Made by a program: the position numbers and the translations under genes. Shown here piece by piece: positions 1-9,700 of a stretch of 42,750 nt of DNA. Under the pieces are notes generated by a model. It did not search any database and was not told the DNA's origin. It worked only from the letters and a program-made list of their open reading frames with translations. Positions within the stretch are counted from its first letter, which is position 1. Every line of letters starts with the position of its first letter. Origin of the DNA: Chloromonas sp. AAM2 (taxonomy: Eukaryota; Chlorophyta; Chlorophyceae; Chlamydomonadales; Chlamydomonadaceae); contig QAXH01005530.1 of assembly GCA_004335635.1 (NCBI GenBank), positions 1-42,750 of the forward strand, in the 5' to 3' direction.

Positions 1-184
1 GCCACGTGCTGGGTCACGTGCTCTCCTGCTGAGCCACATGTTGGGTGTCAAGTGGTGTGATCGGACATACCTGCCCCTTGAATGTTGTACTGCTTCTGAT
101 TAGTTTTGCTTGCCTTTGCTGTGCCTCCTTTGTACTCGTTGCCCCTTTTCGTCCACGTGTTGGTTCACGTGATATGCCTTGCAG

Positions 185-3100
185 GAGAAGATGGCTGAGA
201 TGGTGGCCACAGCGGGCATACGCAGCGAGTCCGCGAGGGACGCGCTGGTAGCTGCGGCCCGGGGGCAGGGCGCGGGCAAGGGGCTAACGCCGCAGGAAAG
301 GTGTGAGGGGGGGCAGTGTCACGCGCTGGCTCGGGCTGAGCAGTTGCAGGTTGGCTTGGGGTAATTTTGTTGTGCGGCCTGCAGCACTGAGATGGCACCC
401 CTTAAGGTGTTGGCGTCTCGGGCAACGTTTCCAACTTATGTGTTGTTTTGCAGTGTTTTAGCAGTGTAGTAGGCAACACAGGTCACAAACCATGGCATCA
501 CTTCCTGAGTCGGTTCGTTGGGGTTTCTTCAGTTTCCCCCTTTTGTTCTTAGTAACATATGTGTTTAGTTCCCCCTTTTTTCAGTAATAAAAGCAAACAG
601 AGGATGCCACACTGTTGTTTGGTGTTGCAGGTATGAGGCCGCAGGTCACGTCAAGTACATCGAGTCGTTCGCCTCCACCGGCCAGATGTCCCAGTCGTTC
701 ACATCTACGTACGCCAGCGTGCATACGAAGGCTAACAAGAAGCTCGTCAGGAAAGACAGGAACCCTGCAAAGAAGGTGGGCTTACAAGCACTGCATGGTC
801 AGCAGTGGTGTGGTGTGGCGATCTCTGGCTTATTCGGCCTCACTAACCCTAACCCTAACCCTAACCCTACGCCTTTGGCCTTGGTGTTTGCAGCGCAACC
901 CCTGGGCCTCGGTAGCAGGCAACTCAGCATCCCTTCTGGCACCCCAATCTGCATCATGCAACACAGTGCGGTTTTACACAACTCCTAGTGATGTCGTTGG
1001 CTGGTACTCCTGAGGGGCGTTCTGTTGCTAGTATATATAGATATAGATATAAAACAATAACTTCTGATTGAGAACAATGATAATCTGGATTTGTTGCCAT
1101 GCTGGTGGACAACGTACCAGTGTGGGGTATGCCTGGCCGTCAGGAACCTGCCCACACGATCTGCTGATCCCGGCTCGCTACCAGGCAGCAACATCGTGCC
1201 CAAACCTAATCTTTGAAACGTTATTTTCAAACTCCCAGATCACCCAGATTACCCACGTGCACTTCACGCACACCCGCGTCTGCTGGCACGTCTTTGGCCA
1301 GTACTTGTCAAAGCCAGCCACCAATCTCCCATGGCCATTCACTGCTTATGGTCGGCTGGACTCAAGAGCTGAGTGGGAGGCCGGCCGTTTCTGGAACAGC
1401 AATCTGTGGAAACTGACCCAGGGTCCGCTCGCACGGCTGTCTGCAGGGTTACGTGCGGCTGCACACCACGCTGGGCGACCTCAACCTGGAGCTTCACTGC
1501 GACATCGTGCCGCGCACGTGCGAGAACTTCCTGGGTCTGTCCGCCATGGGCTACTACGACGGGACAATCTTCCACAGGAGCATCAAACACTTCATGATTC
1601 AGGTGGGCGCAAGGGAGGCAGCATGCAGCTGGCATGCGGGAACACAGATAGAACCATGCGGTGCTATCCTTTACTAGACTGTGCTGTCCGGACAAGAACC
1701 TGCCATGACTGACTTGACTAGATCCTGCCTGCAATCGTGGCTCTGGCATATGCTAGTAGCACAGGATAGTTTACAAGCAACATGAAGCCTTGTCTGAGGC
1801 AATCAATGCCCAAGTGGACCAAGCAAAGCACAGGCCATATCACACATATCGACAGTGCTTCATGTTTATCAAGGCCACGTAAAACTCTCCTCTCCATGAA
1901 TGTGTCACATTGAGGGTGCGGGTTGACTTTGCCTTCAAGTGTGTTTGCTGCGCAGGGCGGCGACCCCACAGGCACCGGTAAGGGTGGCGAGTCCATCTAC
2001 GGGAAGACCTTCAAGGACGAGGTGGACTCGAGACTCACGCACTCGGGCAGAGGCATACTCAGCATGGCCAACTCGGGTAGGCATCACTATGAAACTGGCA
2101 CCAGGGGGTGGCGAATGCATAGGTTTGTCATCAAGCATGCACTGAGGCAAGGAAAATGCGGGAAACGGTTGAAAGCATACATGCAGCACATTCCAGGTGT
2201 GCACCGAGGGAAGCACAATCTGGCAATGAACGTACACAAGGAGGGCTGGAAATGGTAGATGAGGCAGTCTGAAATGGATACTTGGCAGGGCAGGTGCACG
2301 ATGTCTTGTGGTCGTGTGCATGCAACATGGCGCATCAGTGGGTTTGCTTCTGTTTTGCCGGTTTCTGTTCAGTTACCTAACATGCTTTGTGAGCCCTACA
2401 GGGCTCCGCCGTGAGCTGACCTGTCTGGCTCGTCAGACAAGTGATGCGGGTCCGTCCACGTCACTGTTGGTCCCGTGATCATCTCATATCCGCATCGAAA
2501 TCAATATGCTGCAGGTCCGGGCACCAATGGCTCTCAGTTCTTCATCACTTACAAGTCATGCAAGCACCTTGACTTCAAGCACAGGTGGGGGCGCATGCGG
2601 TGCGCTTGACTGACTGGATTGCTTTGATTGACTGGACATTTTGGCGTTTGCTGTTGACTTGCATGATTTTTTTGCTGTTTTTCTCTATTATGGCCATCTC
2701 AGTGCTCGTCATTGCCACACAGTTCATAGGCAAGAGATCAGCAGGCACTGCCAAAGGTTTGGAAAAGTTACCAAATGCGAGGTGCAGACGCTTTGAAGGA
2801 GTGGGAGTAGAAGGCAGGTATCGTCGCTGTGATACATCCAGCCTGGTAGTCAGCGGGCTGCAGAACAAGCATCGTCTCCCAAACCTCGGTGTTCAATCTC
2901 ACGCGCCGTCGCCCGCGGTAGCTGTGCTCCTGTGGCTGAACTGTGCAATGCGCATTGGAATGCATCACGCTGTTCTTACAGCTCAAGTCATGGCTGCGTG
3001 GTTCGTCATCACACGCCCCCGCCCTTTGCTTGCAGTGTGTTTGGTCGTGTGGTGGGTGGGCTGGAGGTGCTGACAGCCATGGAGCGCATGGAAACTGACC

Positions 3101-4145
3101 TGGACGATAGGCCCATGCAAGAGATCAAAATCACAGGTGCGCATGGGCAGGATTCGGCGCACCATCATCATCATCATCATCATCTCGTTGTTTTAGCTGG
3201 GCCTGAGCACTGTAGCGGTAGCAAGCCTAACTAAAAGGATGTATTAAAAGCTGCCACAGCATTCTGTGGGCACCAGCCAGTGCTGTTTCATGTCGGTTGT
3301 GTATGTTCATACATGCAAGTTGCATGGGCCAAGCTGCACTAGCCTGAGGTGTGCTGTTTGATGTTGATTGTGCAGGTGTGAGCCGACATGGTGGGGGCTG
3401 GAACAGTAGCATGTCTGAGGACCACTATGCCTGATCAGAACGTATGCGTTCCTTGCACAGGCGTCACTGTCTTCACCAATCCGTTCCAGGAGATGGAGGA
3501 TGCGGAGGCGGCAGAGGCTCAGGCGACGCAGAGCGCGGAGGCGCTCAAGGAAGCCACACGCACGCGCACAGGAGAGGGTCAGGTGAGGGACAGCTGATAG
3601 GTTTTGCAACTCGCCTATCTCACACCTATCTCATACTTTGTAACATAGGCCTCAAGTGTAAAATGAGTGTCAGGTGCCTTGAAACCCCACAACCTGGGGT
3701 AGCCATTGCTCCTCTGTTCCTCAGTGGTCATAGGTGTGGGTGCTCTACTGTTCACCAGACAATAACCTCGTTTTGGACGGAACCGTTTTACATTTTGAGG
3801 GTTTCGTAAATAGCGTGGTCTGTCTCGTCTGACAACGCCCCTGCTGTGGCATTGACTGGCGTGATGACTGTCTGCTGTGGCTTGCAGGTGGGCAAATGGT
3901 ACAGCGCTCCTGGCGGTGAAACAGTGGCCAAGGCTCCTGTGGCTGAGGGCCCGGCAGCCCCCAGTGGCGTGGGCCGCTATCTGAGTGCCGCCTTGGAAGG
4001 CAGGACAGCGGCAGGCGCAGCAGGGGCTGGTTCAGAGGCCACACTAGGGGCCAAGGCCCAGCAACCCAGTGATGAAGCGATGCCGCCGCCAGCAGCCAAG
4101 AAACCTAAAGTAGCGCCCGCAATGACCAATTTTGACGCCTGGTGA
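185..4145 (+). CDS. PPIL2: PPIL2/CYP65-type U-box cyclophilin (3' part, 5' end outside window)
   Basis: Inferred exons 185-300, 631-775, 1447-1602, 1956-2076, 2515-2584, 3036-3136, 3461-3582 and 3888-4145; phases join throughout and give 362 residues before the TGA. Exon 2 carries the SQSFTST linker typical of PPIL2. A cyclophilin domain follows: [61 protein letters not shown]. The tail is Ala/Pro/Lys rich and ends NFDAW, like PPIL2 proteins. The N-terminal U-box (E3 ligase) lies upstream of the window, and bases 1-184 are intron. The family is nuclear and linked to the spliceosome and ubiquitylation. The residue equivalent to cyclophilin A Trp121 is His (CKHLDFKH), while the Arg55, Phe60, Gln111, Phe113 and His126 equivalents are kept. 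This suggests weak isomerase activity and low cyclosporin affinity (inference). Confidence 0.93.
843..870 (+). repeat. Interstitial telomere-like (CCCTAA)n run
   Basis: About four and a half consecutive CCCTAA units lie in the PPIL2 intron between the exons ending at 775 and starting at 1447. This is the TTAGGG (human-type) motif, not the TTTAGGG common in plants and many green algae. It is too short and too internal to be a chromosome end. Confidence 0.8.
3162..3184 (+). repeat. (ATC)n microsatellite
   Basis: About seven ATC units in the PPIL2 intron between exons ending at 3136 and starting at 3461. The apparent His or Met runs in translated frames are artefacts of this microsatellite. Confidence 0.85.
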
Positions 4146-4246
4146 TTCTTTGCCAATGGACTTGCATGTGTTGACTGTTTGCACCCTCAAGGACAACCCA
4201 CTTCCACCCTGCTTTTACTCTTACGCACCAGGTTTTCAGAGAAAGT

Positions 4247-4340
4247 GAAAAAAAGATGTTTGTCAGTTCTGGGACAATACCTGGGAATATCGCCAGGAAC
4301 CAGTGTTGGTGATGGGTGTTGCAGTTGTAAAGTGTGATTG
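4247..4340 (+). mobile_element. Single-ended copy of the foldback-family terminal repeat
   Basis: A poly-A run, then a diverged copy of TTTGCCAGTTCTGGGACAAT, then GGAACCAG, TGTTGGTG and a GTGTTG tract. Order and spacing match the left end of the element at 15451-15785. No opposing end is visible nearby, so it is a solo end or decayed copy. The first TGTAA after the PPIL2 stop lies inside it. Confidence 0.6.
4326..4330 (+). terminator. Candidate TGTAA poly(A) signal, PPIL2
   Basis: TGTAA 181 bases past the PPIL2 stop, inside the repeat copy at 4247-4340. A second TGTAA occurs near 4478. TGTAA is the usual chlorophyte polyadenylation motif. Confidence 0.45.
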
Positions 4341-4731
4341 TGTATACTGTGGTGTGTGCGGTTGTTATAGTGTGTTGCATTGCCACTTCTGGGACAGCAA
4401 AGCAGGAGATAGGAACTTCAGTGTCAAAAGACCCATGGGTGTGTGAGCCATCTGACCGACACCTCAGAAGTCGGTAATGTAAGTCGCCACCAAGTGTTCC
4501 AGCTGCTTCACTGTCTTGAGCAAACTCACTTGTCCGCGTCCACTATTGTCTGCCTCTTGACGCTTGACCTTTCCCCACCCTTGACTTTGTTGCATCTGTT
4601 TCGTCTGAATGTTTTCTTCCTCTGGGTCAAGACGGTACCCAGCTCCGCCTCTCGCATGGTTTGCACTCCATGCAGTTGAAGCTCGTGCTGTGATCTCTAC
4701 ACAGCATGTTCTTTGTTGAAAACCAGATTGA

Positions 4732-4736
4732 TTACA
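4732..4736 (-). terminator. Candidate TGTAA poly(A) signal, ankyrin gene
   Basis: TTACA on the plus strand reads TGTAA on the minus strand, about 320 bases past the stop of the ankyrin gene. Confidence 0.45.
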
Positions 4737-5052
4737 ATGTTCACACCAATGTCAAAGACTCCAATGTACCCACGTCAATGTTTTGCTGTTGCAGAAATCA
4801 AAGGACAAAGCAGACCATGGCTGGGAAGGACAGGAACACGTACAGCCCAAAAGAGCAAGGAAGGACGTGAATGCAAAATGCCATTGGGAACGTGTCTTTC
4901 TGCAAAAGATTATCTGCGTTGACACAGGCTTGGCAGCGGTTGGGCGCCACATCAGGCCATCACGTGAGGAGCGTTTTGCTGGTGGCCATTCTTGCTGTTT
5001 CTGCTTCGAAACGCGTCCTGTCATACACCTGGCGTTGCTCTGCTTGGACACT

Positions 5053-6067
5053 TCAGCCCATTGATTCAGACAACACTGCGCACACGTCCAGGTGCCCGCC
5101 CTCCTCTGCTGCAATATAAGCTGTTTGCACATGGATGCTGCGGTGGTTGCCTTGGAGCAACATCAGTCTGCACACGCTTGCATGCCCGTGTCTTGCCGCA
5201 AGGCGCAGGGCTGCGCTGTGCATAGCATCTGCTTTGGCAGGGTTCTGCGCTTGCTGTAGCAGTAGCTGGCAGATAGCTAAGTGTCCCGCGCCGGCTGCCC
5301 ATTGCAAGGCTGCACTGTCATTGTCATCTGCTTTGGCGGGGTGCTGCTCCTGCTTTAGCAGCAGCTGGCAGATAGCTAAGTGTCCCGCGCCGGCTGCCCA
5401 TTTCAAGGCTGCACTGTCATTGTCATCTGCTTTGGCGGGGTGCTGCTCCTGCTGTAGCAGCAGCTGGCAGATAGCTAAGTGTCCCGCCCCGACTGCCATT
5501 TGCAAGGCTACACTGCTAATGTCATCTGCTTTGGCGGGGTGCTGCTCCTGCTGTAGCAGCAGCTGGCAGATAGTTAAGTGTCCCGCCCCGGCTGCCATTC
5601 GCAAGGCTCCACTGCCATGGCCATCTGCTTTGGCGGGGTGCTGCTCCTGCTGTAGCAGCAGTTGGCACACAGCTAGATGCCCGTCCCCAGCTGCCATATA
5701 CAAGGCTACACTCCCGAAATCATCTGCTCTGGCGGGGTGCTGCTCCTGCTGTAGCAGCAGTTGGCACACAGCTAGATGCCCATTTGATGCTGCCGCTGTC
5801 AAAGCTACACTGTTGCTGGCGTCCGCTTTGGCGGCGTTCGCTGGCCGGTTCAGCAACTGTTCACATACATCAACCTTGCCTAAAGTCGCAGCTCGGTGCA
5901 GTCCAATCTGCGGCCCACACCTCGCAGCCAGCAGGGATGCAACCTCAGCTGGTGTCCAGAGCTGCATGCGTGTTGCTTTGCTGATCGCAGTGCAGGCCGG
6001 GTGTAGGTCTGGAGTAATGCTGAGGATGGTAATGATGTTTTCGACTAGGAGCTGAGGTATGGAAGGC
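5053..6067 (-). CDS. Ankyrin-repeat protein
   Basis: The open frame from the first in-frame ATG at 5967 codes 304 residues, but coding sequence continues upstream to a TGCAG acceptor at 6068. The extra residues read PSIPQLLVENIITILSI..., resembling the F-box-like helical N-terminus often found before algal ankyrin arrays. A first exon upstream is therefore likely and was not located, so the start is uncertain. After MQLWTPAEVASLLAARCG come about seven to eight 33-residue ankyrin repeats with the core GHLAICQLLLQQEQHPAKAD. Neighbouring repeats are nearly identical at DNA level, which implies recent amplification or gene conversion. No enzymatic domain, signal peptide or membrane segment is visible. 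The family mediates protein-protein contacts; the partner is unknown. Confidence 0.85.
5250..5780 (-). repeat. Near-identical 99-bp tandem units coding ankyrin repeats
   Basis: The block CTGTAGCAGCAG(C/T)TGGCA recurs every 99 bp with few changes, matching one 33-residue ankyrin repeat each. Copies in the middle (about 5320-5620) are the most alike. Confidence 0.85.
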
Positions 6068-6738
6068 CTGCATGGAGGTGTGTGTCACGGATAGATAAAT
6101 TCAGTAGTGGATATCAGTGGCGGGTATATCATAGTGTCACAGTAGCATGATGACTGCAAAGATGCCATCATCTTGGCAGAAGCCATCTTCTGTGCAAACG
6201 ATTGCGGCTGTTCACAACCCAGGACTCATGTGGCCTGATCAGGCTTCTGCGTGTGGCGATGGGCAATGCACCCACGTTGACATAGGCTGTTCTAGCACAG
6301 GCCGCACGTGCTGATTGAACTCAGGTAAGGGCACCAACAGGTGGGGTCAGCTAAGGGCAGCTCCGTGGTTGCCCTGTAAACACGATTGCACGTCTTGGTA
6401 TTTGAAGCGTGAGCTCCTTGGCAATCGCAGGTTTCCCGCCAGTCGTTTTCCATGCATGGCGCAGCACCTACCCATGCGCATCGACGTTCGTCATTCCAGT
6501 CGCTGCCAGGGGCATTCCAGCCATGCTTGCGCCCTACCGATATGCTGCACGATGAACTCGCGCTGACCCAGACAGTGTGACTCAAGTGTGACTGTTAAAA
6601 GCAGACTGAGCTGGATAAGTTGGACAACTGGAGAAAGACGCACTAATAATTTCATGCTCATTAACTGGCAGGCGCGAGGGGACTGTTGCACTAGTTCGGT
6701 GCCGGTCCGCAAGCCCTAGGGTTTTCCAGGTCAGCACA
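6068..6738. promoter_or_regulatory. Divergent intergenic region (ankyrin / acyl-activating enzyme)
   Basis: Lies between the presumed 5' part of the minus-strand ankyrin gene and the ATG of the plus-strand acyl-activating gene. It should contain both promoters and probably a missing first ankyrin exon. A short open frame from an ATG at 6186 (minus) was considered but gives no phase-compatible donor. No TATA box or other named motif could be supported. Confidence 0.45.
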
Positions 6739-9700
6739 ATGACGAGCTCACAGCAGGGGACCAGCCGCGCTGCGTGGGAGAAAACGGTACTGGAAATGGC
6801 GATCAAGTTTAGTCTGCCAACTGCGGAGCTCCAGAAGTACCTCAACTCGCTGGAGTCCTTGCTGGACCAGGACGAGGCCTGTCAACAGGTACAGAGTATG
6901 GTACACCATTCAATCCTTTGGGGCACCAGGGCCAGACCAATGCACACTGGATGGCTTCAGATACACTGGTAGCGATGGTATGATTTATACATTTAATTGC
7001 TTGTATACATTTGTGTACATGGCATGATTTGAAACTCAGTGGCATTGTTGGCACGTTCACTGCATCAGGGCACGCATGTGAATGATTCACAAGGAAATGC
7101 CAAGCTCAGCGCATTTGCAAGCGTGCTCGAGGGCTGAAGCAAATCCAAAGCAGTGCTTGGTGCTTGTGAGAGCATGTTTCAGCCCAGTGAGCATATTCAA
7201 CTGCACAAACAACTTGCGCCGCGCGCCTTACATGAAGCATCAAGCCATCAAGTGATGCACGTCGCCAAAGCATGCACGAAAGTGGGATTACAGCCCAGAA
7301 CTGAATCCGGATTCAGTCCTGGCTGATGCAGCCTTTGCCATGTCTTGCCAATCCAAAAGCGCACACGATCCATCATGATGCACATGTGCTCGTCCATGCA
7401 GGCCTGGCAGCATGTCTCACGTGTTCTGCTCCGCCCTGACATGGAGCTCCAGGCTCACCAGGCCCTGCTGACAGCCGTGTACAGCGCTTGGCCCCGCCAG
7501 GAAAGGGGACCGCCACCCATGTGGTTTCCCGACTCAGACCTGGAGGCATCACACAACGTCACACGCTTCCTCAAATGGTTTAAAGTGCGCAATGCAACGA
7601 AACTAGGTACATGCTATATATTGCTTTCGATGTCTGGCAGGGCTGCACGAAGAGAGACCCTGCAAGGCCATGCATGGAGCCCACATGTGTCCAAGCCGCC
7701 TGCCTCCAGCCAGCTCGTCAGCCCTGGCTCTCAGCAGACAGAAGCTGAAAAAGTACAACTGAAAGTTGGTGCAAGTTGGGCTTCGCTCTCAAGAGCTTCG
7801 GTTTGCCAAGCTGCTCGTGTAACGGACTAATCTTACCAGTACTTCTGTAGCCTAACCTGCAACTGATGGTGCTGGTACTCATGTAACCAGATTTCCACCT
7901 GGTAGTTTTCGTGAACCTTCTGCAAGCTCTGGCACACCACATGCCATGCCAAAGTGTACATTTCTAGCAGGTGGCCAAAACTGCGCATCCCTGTTCATCA
8001 CGTTGTGCTCAGGGTGACAGTGAGTTTGAATCAACACGTGGCAAATGACACTCTAATCTCCCGAATCGTATTTACCGACCATCCTGTGCTCTGTGCTCGC
8101 TGCTTCCGTTCACACTCAGGGTGACGGTGAGTTTGAGGCGGCCCGTGGCAAGGGCTCGGCCTCTGACTGGCAGGCGCTGCATGCCCTCTCTGTAAGGGAC
8201 CTTGAGCGGGTGTGGCAGGCGGTGCTGCTGACAGAGCTAGGGCTGCCACTGCACACGAACCCAACCAGGCAAGAGCTGGGCTGGCCTTCTGAACATGACT
8301 TTGGGCCTGGGTTGTATTGTCTTCAGGGCAGTTGTCTTTGGCTTTGTTGTTTGTGGTTTCGGGGTTCTGTTGGACTCACTGTATACATGGTTTGGATGCG
8401 CCACCTAATGACTGTTCTATGCGCTCAGCTATGCGCTGTTTTGTTGCAGCTCGGCCCTGGCTGGGGCGTGGATTGTTGCGGCCATTTCGGTTCATATCTG
8501 CTGCGCTGGCTGACTGGCTGTTACAGCTAGAACATCATTGAATCAGACGCATGCCACGGTGCGCATGCCACGGTGCGCAGGATGTTACAGTTGGCCCCTC
8601 GGCCGGATGACTGCCAGTGGCTGCCGGGGGCGCGCATGAACATCGCCTGGTGCGCGCTGCACACGCCCCGTGGCGGGCCCGTGGGTAGGTGGGGGACTCA
8701 TAACTCGTTAGAGCAAGGTGCCATGTGACTGATCCACTCCTTATGATTTGTAGTGGCAGTGGCCCTCGGTTCTGGCACCGTAAGGCGAGAATTCTGGGTT
8801 TGAATCCAAGCGATAACGCATGTACTGCTTGTGCTTTCACTCTTCACACTTTGCTGAGCATCAAAGAGACAGCCACCCAAGGCGGCGTGAGGCTGAAGCC
8901 CTTGGGGTTTTCCAGCCTTGGCATCCGCAGTCCTTCTCAATGCAAGTATCACGTGTTGCGCGTGGAGCTTGAGCCATCGTCTATTCGACTCGTTGTACGA
9001 CACAGATGCGAAAAGACACTCATCCGCTCACTCGCAGCGGATAGTCAACCCGCTCTGGCATGGGCCGAGGAGGGCCGGCCGGGGACCGTGCACACGGCCA
9101 CGCGCAGGCAGCTGCGGGCCATGGCTCTGCATGTGGCGGCATGCCTCAGAAAGCAGCGGCTAGCGCCCGGTGAGAGACCAAGGGCTAGCAGTCAGTGAGT
9201 TCTTAGAAATGGCTTTTGCTCGACTTGTGTCGTTGCTTGGGCTGTGCGACCGTTGGGTTCATAGCCAAGCGGAGCTTGTCACAAGCACAAGGCAGCTTGA
9301 GGCAGGGCGGACAGTGCAGCTGCATAGAAGCCACACACGAGTACACAGTAGGCAAGGTCTTTTGTGGCTTGGTCGAAGCTCATGCCAGTCCACTGTGGAT
9401 CATGCCGTATGCACCTGCCTGCACCCTCCTGTGAATGTGCGGTTGCAGGTGATGCGGTGGCAGTGGTTCTGCCGCTGACGGCCGTGTCCGCCGCTGTGTA
9501 CCTGGGCATAGTGCTGTCGGGCTGCGTGGTGGTGTCCGTTGCCGACAGCTTTGCAGCGCACGAGGTGGAGGCCAGGCTGCGCATTGCAGGGGCAAAGCTG
9601 GTCATTACACAGGCAAGTGAGCCAGCACTGGGAAGCCAGCTTGGTTCGGTGCTTCAGGCGCTTAGAAAAGCCCTGAGCATAACTGTATGTGATCCTTTGC

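Larger units (their letters stand above)
4146..5052. other. Convergent intergenic region (PPIL2 / ankyrin gene)
   Basis: No supportable gene. It holds the PPIL2 3' UTR, a degenerate copy of the dispersed foldback-end family (4247-4340), and the presumed 3' UTR of the minus-strand ankyrin gene. Confidence 0.6.

Noticed and set aside
2391..2440. Two small hairpins in a PPIL2 intron (GAGCCCTACAGGGCTC and GTCTGGCTCGTCAGAC)
   Set aside because: Short stems with no snoRNA, snRNA or tRNA boxes around them; not enough for an RNA gene call.
5135..6055. 306-codon open frame antisense to the ankyrin gene
   Set aside because: It mirrors the 99-bp ankyrin units (Cys/Ser/Ala-rich repeats), and the opposite strand has clear ankyrin consensus; it is a shadow frame.
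8013..8019. 7-base microexon GGTGACA between CTCAG and GTGAGT upstream of acyl-activating exon 3
   Set aside because: It would create GGG TGA with the phase left by exon 2 and does not repair the junction; more likely a duplicated relic of the exon 3 acceptor.
8750..8815. tRNA-like B box (GGTTTGAATCC at 8797-8807) with a loose A-box upstream
   Set aside because: No acceptor stem or anticodon arm could be formed and the T stem pairs poorly; at best a decayed tRNA-derived repeat, not claimed.
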